The notes: generated from the letters alone by a model not told the origin. A stretch of 64,000 bases of DNA from Sphingobacterium kitahiroshimense (GCF_025961315.1 NZ_JAOQNK010000001.1:1116001-1180000); one strand, 5' to 3'. Shown: positions 17,247-27,406, counted from the first letter of the stretch. A program made the numbers and translations.

Positions 17247-17730
17247 CTACGTTTTCGATAATATTACAAATACGTATAATTTTGTAACAAGAAATTCTAT
17301 TTTATACAGGGTTGCATTTGTGGTGGATGAAACTTTTTCATCAATATCTGGAGAGACCATTCCCAACATGTTCCAATTAGTTGTCGAAAAAGCAACTGAA
17401 GCTCTTGAATCTTATGATGCTAAAGTTTCTAAAACAATAGAAGACATTGTTGAAAAATTTTTCCAAACGGTTGAAAATTCGTTAATATATATTTGTTCTG
17501 ATGATGACAAAAAATCCAAATTGCGTCATGACATCTTTGATAGATGGTACAAAAATTCTCCATATCATCATGCTATAATAAAACTTGACAATATAATTAG
17601 TTTCAATATAGGGCATCAAGAAACCCAAAAACTTTATACATCGATGATGTTTCATAGAGATAATAGTAATTCTAAAAAAATAATCCATATTTATACTCAA
17701 ATATCAAGCGCATTGCTTGAGGAAAAATAG
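17230..17730 (+). CDS. DUF6169-like protein
   Basis: 166 residues from a TTG codon at 17230, the only start that keeps HYNYVFDNITNTYNFVTRN, which looks like the true N-terminus. The pattern YNYVFDN, YNFVTRNSILYRVAFVVDETF, a variable middle and a C-terminal MMFHRDN with QISSALLEEK fits DUF6169 as I recall it. Soluble, with no catalytic motif. It overlaps the 49-residue gene. An Rpn remnant follows immediately. Confidence 0.6.
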   Translation: MQNHYNYVFDNITNTYNFVTRNSILYRVAFVVDETFSSISGETIPNMFQLVVEKATEALESYDAKVSKTIEDIVEKFFQTVENSLIYICSDDDKKSKLRHDIFDRWYKNSPYHHAIIKLDNIISFNIGHQETQKLYTSMMFHRDNSNSKKIIHIYTQISSALLEEK

Positions 17731-17734
17731 GTTT

Positions 17735-18055
17735 TATGATCACCTCCTGGCATATGAAAACCATCCATCGGTACAATGGTATAAACCTCGGGAATGGCAT
17801 AGCCCCAGGCTTTACGGTTTCCTTTGGGCGCTGTGTCTGAAATAACTTTACTTGCATAGTACAACATCCGTTGCTTCAGGTTGCTCTGTGTACTGGTCTG
17901 CATCTCGATGATGATCTCTTCTCCTGTACTGATCTGGACTACCAGATCAAAGATAACTTTGCCAATCTCTTCGGTTGCTCCGATACGCTCGGTATCCCGA
18001 TAGGTAAGATCTGTGATGGTCTTGCGACCGCGAAAGATGATAATACACTAAAAAA
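17735..18055 (-). pseudogene. Rpn-family nuclease, internal fragment
   Basis: The sequence corresponds to residues about 38 to 136 of the Rpn at 51.3 kb, including the catalytic region (VIFDLVVQISTGEE, IIEMQTSTQ, ISDTAPKGNRKAWGYAIPE, MDGFHMPGGDHKT). Both ends are truncated: the right end abuts the AraC gene, the left end the DUF6169-like gene. This is the only copy that keeps the middle and not the tail. Confidence 0.85.
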
Positions 18056-18059
18056 AACA

Positions 18060-18890
18060 TTAAATTTTTCGAAATTCACTCGGTGCAAGGTTTTTTTGTT
18101 TGCGAAAAAATTTATTCAAATGACTTTCGTCACTAAAACCAAACTCAAAGGCTATCTCGCCAATTCTCATGTTGCTATGTTTCAATCTATTCTCTATTAA
18201 ACTCATACGGTAATGAGTAATATACTGTTGTATGGTTTCATTGGTGTGTTTTTTAAAGAATCGACTAATATAAGTGTCAGAAAACCCCAAGTTGCTGGCC
18301 ATTATTTCTAACCTTAACTGTTCTGGGGCATAAATGTTACATTGAATGTATTGAAGAATATCTCCAACTTTTGTATCCGTATATTCCTTAATTTTGCCCG
18401 GTAAATAAATAGCAATATTCCTAGCAATAACCATAATTAAGGTGTTAATTAATTGTTGAACTATTTCATTGCCGTATAATTTCCTGTTATTATTTTCCTC
18501 AGTAATTGCACGAGTCAGTAATTCTACAAATTCCCTATCATTTTCGCTATTAATTATACATCCAATCTTTAAGCTAATATTATTTAGTATATATTCCAAT
18601 CGATGAATGCTTTCAGTTCCTATTTTTTTTTCATGAAGATAGAAGTTGTTAAACTTAATGAATAAAAATTCCGTAGTGGTTTCTACATCGAAAGAATATT
18701 TGTCTTCAGGAATCATCAATAATAAATCTCCCGATTCGTAGGCAGCTACATGATCATTTACCCATTGCTTACCCTCGCCTCTAACAACATATACAATCTG
18801 GAAAAAATTTAGAATGTTATCTCTTAGAGGACACTCATCAGCTACCATTATTTCTATCTCGTAAGGACTGTACATGTTTTCTATTTTCAT
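18060..18890 (-). CDS. AraC-family transcriptional regulator
   Basis: 276 residues from MKIENMYSPYEIEI (the frame is open 12 codons further upstream, but this Met fits the family start). An N-terminal cupin-like sensor (VYVVRGEGKQWVNDH, ESGDLLLMIPEDKYSF) is followed by a C-terminal double helix-turn-helix (RLEIMASNLGFSDTYISRFF and IGEIAFEFGFSDESHLNKFF). It is divergent from the RND efflux operon with only 87 nt between starts and is likely its regulator, sensing a small molecule. Its 3' end overlaps no other gene but abuts an Rpn remnant. Confidence 0.92.
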   Translation of the reverse strand: MKIENMYSPYEIEIMVADECPLRDNILNFFQIVYVVRGEGKQWVNDHVAAYESGDLLLMIPEDKYSFDVETTTEFLFIKFNNFYLHEKKIGTESIHRLEYILNNISLKIGCIINSENDREFVELLTRAITEENNNRKLYGNEIVQQLINTLIMVIARNIAIYLPGKIKEYTDTKVGDILQYIQCNIYAPEQLRLEIMASNLGFSDTYISRFFKKHTNETIQQYITHYRMSLIENRLKHSNMRIGEIAFEFGFSDESHLNKFFRKQKNLAPSEFRKI

Positions 18891-18910
18891 GCTGTAAAGA
18901 TACAGAACAA

Positions 18911-18956
18911 GTGTTGATTTATACAAATTTTATAGCCATAAATCTGTATAAATTTG
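18911..18956. promoter_or_regulatory. Divergent control region of araC-type gene and efflux operon
   Basis: TAAATTTG (18949-18956, plus strand) fits the Bacteroidota -7 box and precedes the efflux start by 21 nt. Two similar direct elements, TTATACAAATTT and TGTATAAATTTG, lie about 30 nt apart, the arrangement AraC-type dimers usually bind. Assignment is tentative. Confidence 0.35.
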
Positions 18957-18977
18957 CACAACAAAATAGATAAATAA

Positions 18978-20162
18978 ATGGAAAAACAAAAAAAACAATT
19001 TAAACTGAATAATTTCAATAATGTAATGTGGCTTAAGAATAGTTTTAAAACAAACATCATAATCTATTTGTTGCCAACAATTATTTTTCTCAGTTGCTCT
19101 TCGAAAATAGAAGAATCAAAAATCAACGAAAATAAAACTTTACCTTTTGTTTTCTTAAATAAGATCGATACGGTAACTTTTAAAGAATACCCTGCAACAA
19201 TAGAGGGGGTTATGGATATTGAGGTTCGTTCTAGAGTAGATGGACACTTGATTCACCAGTTCGTTGATGAAGGTTCATACGTTAAAAAGGGAGATCCGTT
19301 ATTTAAACTAGATGATTTACCTTATTTAGAACTATACAATGAAGCATTAGCAAACTTAAATGAAGCAGAAAATGCATTACTCAATGCAAAGTTAGAATTA
19401 GACAGGCTTATCCCTTTAATTGAAAATAAAATCAGTTCAGAATATGAACTGAAGATTGCCAAAACTAATTACAAAATAGCACAAACAAGAGTAGCGAAGG
19501 CGAGTTCAGCAGCAAAATCAACTAAAATTAATGTTGATTTTACAACAATAAAAGCTCCAATTTCAGGCTATATCGGAAGGATACCTAGAAAAATTGGAAG
19601 TTTGATTACTCGCAATGATATAGAGTCACTAACAAGTATCTCCAATGTAGAACAAATCTTTGTGTACTTTTCTTTAAGTGAAATGGACTTTAATCATTTT
19701 AAAGACACCTACAATGGAAATACACTCACAGATAAAATAAAACAAGTACCTGCTGTTTCACTCCTCTTAGCAGATAACATACTTTATAGTGAGAAAGGAA
19801 AGGTAGATATGGTCAATGGTCAATTTGATAGAACAACTGGATCAATTACACTAAGAGCAATTTTCCCGAATTCTAAAGCTTTAATCCGATCTGGTAATAC
19901 AGGAAAAATACAGATGCAGATTAACCACCAAGATGTTTTTTCTATTCCGCAATCGGCTACTTTGGATATACAAGATAAAACATTTGTATATGTTTTAGAC
20001 AAAAACAACAAAGTGCATGCTCAAGCTATAAAGGTTTTAACGAATAGCAGCAACAATTATTTGTTTAGATCAGACCTATCATTCGGAAATCGAATTGTAA
20101 CAAAAGGCATCGATGCTTTGTCCGATGGCGAGACTATAAATCCTGTTGAAGAAGAACTTTAA
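18978..20162 (+). CDS. RND efflux periplasmic adaptor (MFP) lipoprotein
   Basis: 394 residues. The lipobox FLSC places the lipidated Cys at residue 40, so the first 16 residues may not be translated (an alternative Met at 17). A lipoyl-type half-motif (VRSRVDGHLIHQFVDEGSYV, GDPLFKLDD), a helical hairpin with NEAENALLNAKLELDRL, the second lipoyl half (TTIKAPISGYIGRI) and a beta-barrel/membrane-proximal domain follow in order. It links the inner-membrane pump to the outer-membrane channel. First gene of a three-gene operon; 24 nt to the pump gene. Confidence 0.93.
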   Translation: MEKQKKQFKLNNFNNVMWLKNSFKTNIIIYLLPTIIFLSCSSKIEESKINENKTLPFVFLNKIDTVTFKEYPATIEGVMDIEVRSRVDGHLIHQFVDEGSYVKKGDPLFKLDDLPYLELYNEALANLNEAENALLNAKLELDRLIPLIENKISSEYELKIAKTNYKIAQTRVAKASSAAKSTKINVDFTTIKAPISGYIGRIPRKIGSLITRNDIESLTSISNVEQIFVYFSLSEMDFNHFKDTYNGNTLTDKIKQVPAVSLLLADNILYSEKGKVDMVNGQFDRTTGSITLRAIFPNSKALIRSGNTGKIQMQINHQDVFSIPQSATLDIQDKTFVYVLDKNNKVHAQAIKVLTNSSNNYLFRSDLSFGNRIVTKGIDALSDGETINPVEEEL

Positions 20163-20186
20163 TCTAATAATTTATTAACTACAATA

Positions 20187-23100
20187 ATGTTTAAAATATT
20201 TATTGAACGACCTGTATTAGCTACAGTTATCTCGATCATCTTGGTCATGTTGGGCTTACTAGGTCTATACAAATTACCGTTACAACAATTTCCAGATATA
20301 GCTTTACCAGCTGTTCAGGTCAATGCAACCTACCCTGGAGCAAATGCTGAAACTATTTTGCGATCTGTAGCTCCATCTCTCGAAGAAGCTATTAATGGAG
20401 TAGAAAATATGGATTACATGCGTTCTACTGCAAGTAATGATGGCACGTTAAGTATTGTCATCTATTTCCGTTTAGGCACTGACCCAGATCAAGCCGCAGT
20501 AAATGTGCAAAATCGCGTATCTCAAGCAACAAGTCAACTCCCTCAAGAGGTTTTGTTAGCAGGTATAACGACAAGAAAACAACAAAATAGTTTGATCATG
20601 GTACTCGGAATGTATACAGAAGATGAAAATCTATACGATCAAACTTTTTTATCAAATTATGCGCAGATCAATATTATTCCAGAGATTAAGCGTATTCCTG
20701 GTGTAGGAAAAGCTGGAATTGATGGTGGAGATAAGAGTTACGCTATGCGTGTTTGGTTAGACCCGACGAAATTAGCAAATTATAATATGACACCAGCAGA
20801 GGTACATGAAGCTATCAATGACAATAATTTAGAAGCAGCACCAGGAAAACTTGGCGCCAACAGTACAGAGTCCTTTGAATATGTTATTAAATACAAAGGA
20901 AAACTAAACAAACCTGTCGATTATGAATCTCTTATCATAAGAATGCACACTGATGGCTCATTAATTCGACTTCGTGACGTAGCACGTATTGAATTTGGTG
21001 CAGCAACTTATACTAATCATGTACGTATAAATGGAAAACCAGGGATTAATATTGACATTTTGCAAGCCCCAGGCTCTAACTCTAATGAAATACAAAAATC
21101 GGTTGCCCAGATCATGTCCAAAGCCGAGAAGAATCTTCCAAAGGGAATAAAACAGGCGACTATATATAATACAAAGGAAGCATTAGATCAATCTATTGAA
21201 CAGGTTATCTATACTTTGATAGAAGCTTTTGTTTTTGTTTTTATCGTCGTATTTCTTTTCTTGCAAGATCTTAGATCTACCATCATTCCTGCTATTTCAG
21301 CCATTGTAGCGATCGTTGGAACATTTTTCTTTATGTATATTTTCGGATTTTCTATCAATTTATTAACACTTTTCGCACTTATATTATCAATTGGAATTGT
21401 AGTAGATGATGCCATAGTAGTAGTAGAAGCTGTACATAGTAAAATTCATCAGGAAAATGTTTTACCTAAGAAAGCAACATTATCGGCAATGAGTGAAATC
21501 ACTCAAGCTATTATATCGATTACTCTAGTGATGTCGGCAGTATTTTTACCAGTAAGCTTCACGGAAGGTTCAACGGGTGTATTTTATAGGCAATTTGCAT
21601 TAACAATGGCTATAGCAATTCTCCTATCTGCAATTAATGCCTTGACATTAAGCCCGGCATTGGCAGCTGTGTTCTTAAAAGTTGATCCAAACAAGCGCAA
21701 AGATAATAGTGTGAAAATTAGTTTCAAGGAGCGGTTTTTTACAGGGTTCAATGTTGGATTTGAAAAATTATCAAATAAATATGGTCGATCAATTAAAACA
21801 TTAATAAAGTACAAATGGCTAAGTATGTCCATGTTGGTGCTCGTTGCGTCACTTACATTGTTTATGTCAAAGAAAACACCTACTGGTTTTATTCCTTCGG
21901 AAGATCTTCGTTTTATAGTCATTGCATTATCTATGCCTGCTGGCACATCACAGTATCAAACCGAAAAAACAATGCAAAAAGCTGAAAGTTTACTCCAACC
22001 CATGGAATCTAATGAAATTGTAAATGCATTATATGGTTCCGATCCTCTTACAGGAACGACTAGCCCTTCAGCGGGAGCCATTTATATGCTATTAAAACCA
22101 GCTAAAGACAGAGGAGAAATACAAGATATAAACTTGATAATGGAAGAAATCAGAAATAAACTAGTTTCTATTAAAGGAGCTGAATTCTTTGTTTTTACCG
22201 TACCTACTGTTTCTGGTTTTAGTAATGTGGATGGTTTAGATATTGTGTTACAAGATCGAATGGGGAAGGATTTACACGTTTTTGGTAATATCACTAATAA
22301 TTTCATTAGTAAGTTGCAAGAGCGCCCAGAAATTGATCTTGCCTTCACTTCTTTTAAATCCGATTATCCACAATTAGAACTTGTTGTAGACAAAGAAAAA
22401 GCAGCTCAATTACAAGTTAAGGTTAGAACTATTTTAGAGACGATGCAAACTTACTTTGGAAGTGCGCAGACTTCCGATTTTAATAGATTTGGAAAATATT
22501 TCCGCGTGATTTTGCAAGCCGATAAATCAGATCGTAGTAATTTATCCGCAATGGATGCTATTTATGTACAAAATAAGTTAGGAGAAAAAATTCCTCTAAG
22601 CACTTTAGTTCGTTTTGAAAAGAGTTATGGACCAGAAACAGCTTCTCGATACAATCTTTTTAATTCAATTGGTATTAATGTTATTCCAAAAGCAGGATAC
22701 AGTACAGGAGATGCTATTACCGCAGTTGAAGAAGTCGCATTAAAGGATTTACCTGCTGGTTATTCTTATGAATTTACAGGAATGACGAAGGAGGAAATTA
22801 CTTCATCCGGACAGTCTTTAATTATTTTTAGCATAAGTATCTTGTTTATTTACTTTATCCTGGCAGCCTTATATGAAAGCTATATATTACCATTAGCAAT
22901 CTTATTATCTATCCCTACAGGTTTATTAGGCGTGTTTTTGGCTATAGGTTTGGTAGGCATCGAAAATAATATATATATACAGGTTGCTTTGCTCATGTTG
23001 ATCGGGTTGCTGGCAAAGAATGCCATTCTTATCGTCGAATTTGCTATCCAGAGAAGGCATTCAGGAAAATCAATAATATCTTCTGCTATCGAAGCTTCAA

Positions 23101-23330
23101 AATTACGTTTAAGACCAATTTTAATGACCTCATTCGCATTTACAGCAGGGCTTATACCGATGATGCGTGTGACAGGTCCTTCTGCTATGGGAAATCAATC
23201 CATTAGTGTTGCCGCAACTGGAGGAATGCTGAGTGGTGTTGTATTAGGGATATTTATCATACCTGTGCTTTATGTAATATTCCAATACTTACAGGAGAAA
23301 ATTTCAGGTCAACATCAAAAAATAAACTAA
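20187..23330 (+). CDS. RND efflux inner-membrane transporter (HAE1/AcrB family)
   Basis: 1047 residues, the full family length. Twelve membrane segments with two large periplasmic loops are visible: TM1 after FIERPVLATVISIILV, the proton-relay region GIVVDDAIVVVEAVHSK in TM4, and TM10-12 with GLLAKNAILIVEFA and RLRPILMTSFAF. It should drive proton-coupled export of hydrophobic or amphiphilic drugs from the periplasm through the partner proteins. 24 nt after the adaptor and 10 nt before the channel gene. No disruption seen. Confidence 0.96.
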   Translation: MFKIFIERPVLATVISIILVMLGLLGLYKLPLQQFPDIALPAVQVNATYPGANAETILRSVAPSLEEAINGVENMDYMRSTASNDGTLSIVIYFRLGTDPDQAAVNVQNRVSQATSQLPQEVLLAGITTRKQQNSLIMVLGMYTEDENLYDQTFLSNYAQINIIPEIKRIPGVGKAGIDGGDKSYAMRVWLDPTKLANYNMTPAEVHEAINDNNLEAAPGKLGANSTESFEYVIKYKGKLNKPVDYESLIIRMHTDGSLIRLRDVARIEFGAATYTNHVRINGKPGINIDILQAPGSNSNEIQKSVAQIMSKAEKNLPKGIKQATIYNTKEALDQSIEQVIYTLIEAFVFVFIVVFLFLQDLRSTIIPAISAIVAIVGTFFFMYIFGFSINLLTLFALILSIGIVVDDAIVVVEAVHSKIHQENVLPKKATLSAMSEITQAIISITLVMSAVFLPVSFTEGSTGVFYRQFALTMAIAILLSAINALTLSPALAAVFLKVDPNKRKDNSVKISFKERFFTGFNVGFEKLSNKYGRSIKTLIKYKWLSMSMLVLVASLTLFMSKKTPTGFIPSEDLRFIVIALSMPAGTSQYQTEKTMQKAESLLQPMESNEIVNALYGSDPLTGTTSPSAGAIYMLLKPAKDRGEIQDINLIMEEIRNKLVSIKGAEFFVFTVPTVSGFSNVDGLDIVLQDRMGKDLHVFGNITNNFISKLQERPEIDLAFTSFKSDYPQLELVVDKEKAAQLQVKVRTILETMQTYFGSAQTSDFNRFGKYFRVILQADKSDRSNLSAMDAIYVQNKLGEKIPLSTLVRFEKSYGPETASRYNLFNSIGINVIPKAGYSTGDAITAVEEVALKDLPAGYSYEFTGMTKEEITSSGQSLIIFSISILFIYFILAALYESYILPLAILLSIPTGLLGVFLAIGLVGIENNIYIQVALLMLIGLLAKNAILIVEFAIQRRHSGKSIISSAIEASKLRLRPILMTSFAFTAGLIPMMRVTGPSAMGNQSISVAATGGMLSGVVLGIFIIPVLYVIFQYLQEKISGQHQKIN

Positions 23331-23340
23331 AATATATCCT

Positions 23341-24744
23341 ATGAATAAAAATATCATAATGCTTACTTTAGCAATATTTCTAACTTTTTTATCTGCATGT
23401 ACGGTTTCAAAAGTTGAAGTTTCTATTCCAACGGATGCTTTTCCTAACGAATATAGAACAAACTATCTAATGACAGATAGTATTGATATTGGTCAATTAG
23501 ATTGGAGATCATATTTTCAAGATGAGTGCCTAATTCAACTAATTGACAATGCATTAACAAGAAATTCAGATGTATTAATAGCGCTTCAAAATATCGAAAT
23601 ATCAAAATTACAATTAAAAAGAGCACAATGGAGAAATATACCTAATTTACAACTAGATATTAAGTCCTCTACAGATTATCCCTCAGAGTATAACTTATTA
23701 AATATTGAAAATAAACAAAATATTGAAGATTTTCAGATTGATTTTGGATTGAATTGGGAAGCTGATATTTGGGGTAAAATAAAAAATCAAAAAAAAGTGG
23801 CTATAGCAAATTATTTACAATCTGAAGAGGTCAAAAAATTAATACAGACAACCTTAATAGCACAAATCGCACAATGTTATTATAATCTTATGATTTTAGA
23901 CAATCAGGTGGCTTTAGCGTATAAGAATATGGAGATAAATGATGATATTAAAAAAACCACAAATTTACAATTTCTAGCAGGAAAAAACACTTCACTTGCT
24001 GTTGAACAGTCTGAGGTACAAGGTTTGAATGTGAAAAAAATAATTACAGATTTACAATTACAAATCTTTCTTCAAGAGAATATATTGAGCACACTAACTG
24101 GTACTTTTCCAAGCCCCCAACAACGACAGCAGTTTTTAGAAAATAGTAGGATGAGTAAAAATATACAAACTGGAATCCCAACAATTCTTTTAGCTCAAAG
24201 ACCTGACGTAAAAAGTGCCGAATTGGATTTAGAAATTGCAAATGCAGAGGTAGGAATTGCCCAAGCTGCATTTTATCCTTCTTTAACTTTAAATGCAAAT
24301 GTTGGCCTCCAGTCTTTTAAAATGAGCGATTGGTTTAATATCCCTGCATCTTTATTTGGAATTGTAGCGGGAGGTATAAGTCAACCTATATTACAAAAAC
24401 GAAAAATAAAAACAAATCATCAAATATCGCTAGCTAATCGGGAAAAAACTGTTATTAAATTTCGAGGAGTAATATTAAATGCGGTTTCAGAAGTATCAAA
24501 TGCACTAGTGCAAATAGATAAGCAAACGGAACAACAGGAAATTTTAGCTAAACAAAGATTTATTTTAGAAAGTAATATCGAAAAGACAAAACTGTTATTT
24601 AGTAGTGGTCAAGCTAATTATCTTGAAATATTAACTGTTCAAAATAATCTACTTAATTGTGATATGGATTATAATATTAGCAAACGCAAAGAATTGTTCG
24701 CTCGTATAGAATTATATCGAGCCTTAGGAGGTGGGTGGAGATAA
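23341..24744 (+). CDS. Outer-membrane efflux channel lipoprotein (NodT/OprM type)
   Basis: 467 residues with lipobox FLSAC, lipidated Cys at 20. Two internally similar coiled-coil halves contain WEADIWGKIKNQKK in the first and AQRPDVKSAELDLEIANAEV in the second, both hallmarks of NodT-family factors. It forms the trimeric outer-membrane duct for the RND pump encoded upstream. Last gene of the operon, followed by a hairpin terminator. Confidence 0.93.
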   Translation: MNKNIIMLTLAIFLTFLSACTVSKVEVSIPTDAFPNEYRTNYLMTDSIDIGQLDWRSYFQDECLIQLIDNALTRNSDVLIALQNIEISKLQLKRAQWRNIPNLQLDIKSSTDYPSEYNLLNIENKQNIEDFQIDFGLNWEADIWGKIKNQKKVAIANYLQSEEVKKLIQTTLIAQIAQCYYNLMILDNQVALAYKNMEINDDIKKTTNLQFLAGKNTSLAVEQSEVQGLNVKKIITDLQLQIFLQENILSTLTGTFPSPQQRQQFLENSRMSKNIQTGIPTILLAQRPDVKSAELDLEIANAEVGIAQAAFYPSLTLNANVGLQSFKMSDWFNIPASLFGIVAGGISQPILQKRKIKTNHQISLANREKTVIKFRGVILNAVSEVSNALVQIDKQTEQQEILAKQRFILESNIEKTKLLFSSGQANYLEILTVQNNLLNCDMDYNISKRKELFARIELYRALGGGWR

Positions 24745-24762
24745 TACAAAAATGAACTTATC

Positions 24763-24809
24763 AAATCTCCTCTCAAATTATAAATATTTGAGAAGGGATT
24801 TGATTGGGA
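24763..24809 (+). terminator. Terminator of the efflux operon
   Basis: ATCAAATCTCCTCTCAAAT pairs with ATTTGAGAAGGGATTTGAT across a short AT loop (one bulge), starting about 20 nt after the stop codon. Confidence 0.65.
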
Positions 24810-24849
24810 GTGTAACTTCAACTCTGTCATTGGTTTCTCTTTAAAAGTT

Positions 24850-25190
24850 TCTATCTAGCTTTAGCCTATCACTTAATTTAAAGCTGGGATATAGTCAAGC
24901 CCCAATTGTAAATTGGCATCGTCCATTTTTTAGATATACCCTTTATTATCAAGAACATCAACTTCATTAACGCCTGTTCACAACTGAATGCACCCTTAGA
25001 CTTCGTTATTTTACGGATCTGACGGTGCATTCCTTCAATAGGATTAGTCGTATAAATAACCTTTCGCACCTGACTCTCATATTCAAAAAAGGCAGCAAGA
25101 TTGGTCCAGTTATTTAACTATGACATAGCGTATACGGGATATTTATTGTCCCATTTCTCCTCGATGTAAGCAGGTTTTCATATCCCTAAA
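24850..25190 (-). pseudogene. IS256-family transposase C-terminal remnant
   Basis: The frame reads YIEEKWDNKYPVYAMS, an in-frame TAG in place of a conserved Trp, then LNNWTNLAAFFEYESQVRK and VIYTTNPIEGMHRQIRK, the hallmark of IS256/mutator transposases, ending at NWGLTISQL followed by a frameshift. Only the last hundred or so codons remain. Its upstream end coincides with the point where YbjQ copy 6 is truncated. Confidence 0.85.
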
Positions 25191-25814
25191 GGTGGCTATA
25201 GCTTGGTCTTTGTCCAGAAAATCAAAATAACGGAAGAGCGTGGCTTGACGATCTTTGAATACTTGATCCTCCCCTGTTTCATTCATTGCTTTGAATAGCA
25301 GGGGTACAAATTCGGTCAATCGGGATGTGGCTATAAACTCCGCTGTAGCATTGTCCATCGCATAGATACCGGTATAGCGTTCTATGATCAAGCTTGCTTT
25401 GACTTTGTTCTTAATAACTGATCCATCGATATCTCCTCCTACTGCTTCTGCTTGTATATGTTTAATTTCATTGAGCAATACGGGTGTACCGATAGCGGTG
25501 ATCATAAACATCTGCGTTCCTTTGCCCGAGATCTCATCAATATTGACGCTGAAGCCTATAACGGCATCTGCCCTATAGCTACGGGCATTTTGCTTTAAAG
25601 ACTCCACTACGCTCTTTTATAGGTCTTGTAATTTGTTTTCATAATTGCGGGAGCGTCCACCGAAAAATCCCGCAGGGATCTGCGAAGCAAACGCTACGAA
25701 GCTAGCTCCGATCTCACTCAAAGCATTGGCTCCTATAACAGCTGTTGCTGATATGGGATCAAAATAACGCAGGACTTCTCTCCCCTCGATGGTATTGGTA
25801 CTGGTAACGATCAT
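25191..25814 (-). pseudogene. YbjQ/zinc-ribbon gene fragment (copy 6)
   Basis: Start codon to about codon 220. A frameshift near codon 65 (ENKLQDL then stop; the frame resumes at ESLKQNARSYRAD) and truncation at DKDQAIA, where IS256 sequence begins. It retains the ASQIPAG insertion. Helical middle partly present; zinc ribbon lost. Confidence 0.85.
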
Positions 25815-25907
25815 GGTGTATGATGAATACTGTTTTAAAAGCCCGAAAATAAAGGATCGGTTTGATTAAAAAATACGGGAAGCAGTAAGGAGGGTAGATA
25901 AACAAAT

Positions 25908-25933
25908 AAAGCCATTCTTGGCAGAATGGCTTT
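25908..25933. terminator. Module hairpin, copy 6
   Basis: Inner stem AAAGCCATTC, loop TTGGCA (one base differs from the other copies). Outer stem CAAAT paired with ATTTG, then pairing ends. Confidence 0.7.
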
Positions 25934-25969
25934 ATTTGGTATAATGATCATTTATTTTATGTGTTACAT

Positions 25970-27406
25970 TTACTTTGTACTGAACCTCAAGAGATAATCA
26001 CTCATTGGTATACCATCCATAGTCCTAAATGATTTACCTGTAAAAATGATTTCGTAGCTCTTGTTTTCTTCTAAATCCCAGTAAATAGTAACAGATTTGT
26101 TGTCAGAAGAATAAATATGTTTTTTTATAATTGGAAAACTTTCTTTAGAAATGCCATTAAAGGAATGACCTTTTCCCAGTAACGGTCTGTCAAAATTGAT
26201 CTTAAGTTGTTTTAATGTACTGCTAACATTCTCCTGCCCATTCTGAAGCTCTTCAAAAGAAACTATTTTTGGTTTTTTAGCTTCATAAATATCAATAAAA
26301 GATTGAATATTTATAGCATAGGACTGATAAGCCTTAGCAATATTGGGCATGTAACTCTCTAATGTAGGATATTTATCTCTTTGGTTATCAAATTTTTCAA
26401 GTTCAGAAACGAGTGCCTCAATCCAAACGAAACCCCGCTCAAATTGTTCATTTACCTCTTGCTGTATCTCTTCTGTTTTAAAATGATGGTCGTTCATATA
26501 CTTTATTACTGAAGCTCGAACCAAAGCTTCATTTAGCATCGTTTTCCAACTACGATAAGCCTGGCGTTCCATTTTTTCTTTAAGAATGTTAAATAATTTT
26601 TCTCCACTATTTGTAAAAGCTGACGGATCTTTTTCTAATAAATAATTAACAAAAGAATGATTAAATTCATGGAGCAATGTTGGTAAATAATCTTGCTTTG
26701 AAAAGTTCGGCATTCCCATACTATCGACACTCCAAGTTCCCATAATAGCGTAGAGTTCCTTTTTACCTTTTGGAATATTCATTGCTGCCCCAAAGTTTCC
26801 TCCACCATTCCCTAATCCATTAACAATCAAAAACTTTTCTGCAGGCTCTTTACCGTAAAACCGCGAATACCAGCTCAGGTCGATAGACTGATATATTGGC
26901 AAGAACCGTTTTTCGACTTCACGGTAGATATTTTTATTTTGTTGAAAAAATTTTCTGCTATGGCTAGTCCTGTAAAACTGCTTTAATAATTTTGAAAATT
27001 TGATCGCATTTTCTTTACTCCAGCGTTTGTCAAGAGAACCGTCGATATATTCTAATTTAAGATTTAGCTCATCATCAAGATGAACTGCCATACTCATTAC
27101 AGCATCATAACCAATACCATTCTCCTGCTTAATCTGTTTGATAAATTGTATCAATTCATGGTCTTTATAAAGTGAATAATGCGCTGCAATACGATCTGTA
27201 TAAGTTTTAAAGAGTTCAGAACTGTATTCGCGGTTACCGGCTAATCTAAATACAATACTAAGGATTTCAATACGTTCATCAACCTTAGGTTTGTCCATAT
27301 TTTTTTCAGATTGACCATAAGTTAACGTAAACAATAAACTGAATAGAATAATCAATAAATGTTTAGAAGTCTTTCTAATGCTAAGGGCAATAATATTAGT
27401 AATCAT
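25970..27406 (-). CDS. DUF4932-type secreted metalloprotease-like protein
   Basis: 478 residues. The signal peptide (HLLIILFSLLFTLTYGQ) indicates export. PTLLHEFNHSFVNYLLE contains an H-E-x-x-H motif (HEFNH), the zinc-ligand pattern of gluzincin-like peptidases. WSVDSMGMPNF and NGGGNFGAAMN precede it as in DUF4932 proteins. The C-terminus (VTIYWDLEENKSYEIIFTG) looks like a small beta domain. No protease activity is established for the family, so the function remains inferred. It follows a module hairpin directly, without an Rpn tail. Confidence 0.78.
   Translation of the reverse strand: MITNIIALSIRKTSKHLLIILFSLLFTLTYGQSEKNMDKPKVDERIEILSIVFRLAGNREYSSELFKTYTDRIAAHYSLYKDHELIQFIKQIKQENGIGYDAVMSMAVHLDDELNLKLEYIDGSLDKRWSKENAIKFSKLLKQFYRTSHSRKFFQQNKNIYREVEKRFLPIYQSIDLSWYSRFYGKEPAEKFLIVNGLGNGGGNFGAAMNIPKGKKELYAIMGTWSVDSMGMPNFSKQDYLPTLLHEFNHSFVNYLLEKDPSAFTNSGEKLFNILKEKMERQAYRSWKTMLNEALVRASVIKYMNDHHFKTEEIQQEVNEQFERGFVWIEALVSELEKFDNQRDKYPTLESYMPNIAKAYQSYAINIQSFIDIYEAKKPKIVSFEELQNGQENVSSTLKQLKINFDRPLLGKGHSFNGISKESFPIIKKHIYSSDNKSVTIYWDLEENKSYEIIFTGKSFRTMDGIPMSDYLLRFSTK

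Noticed and set aside
20187..23330. Minus-strand open frames within the RND pump gene (for example 21584-21946)
   Set aside because: They are shadows of a strongly conserved transporter frame.
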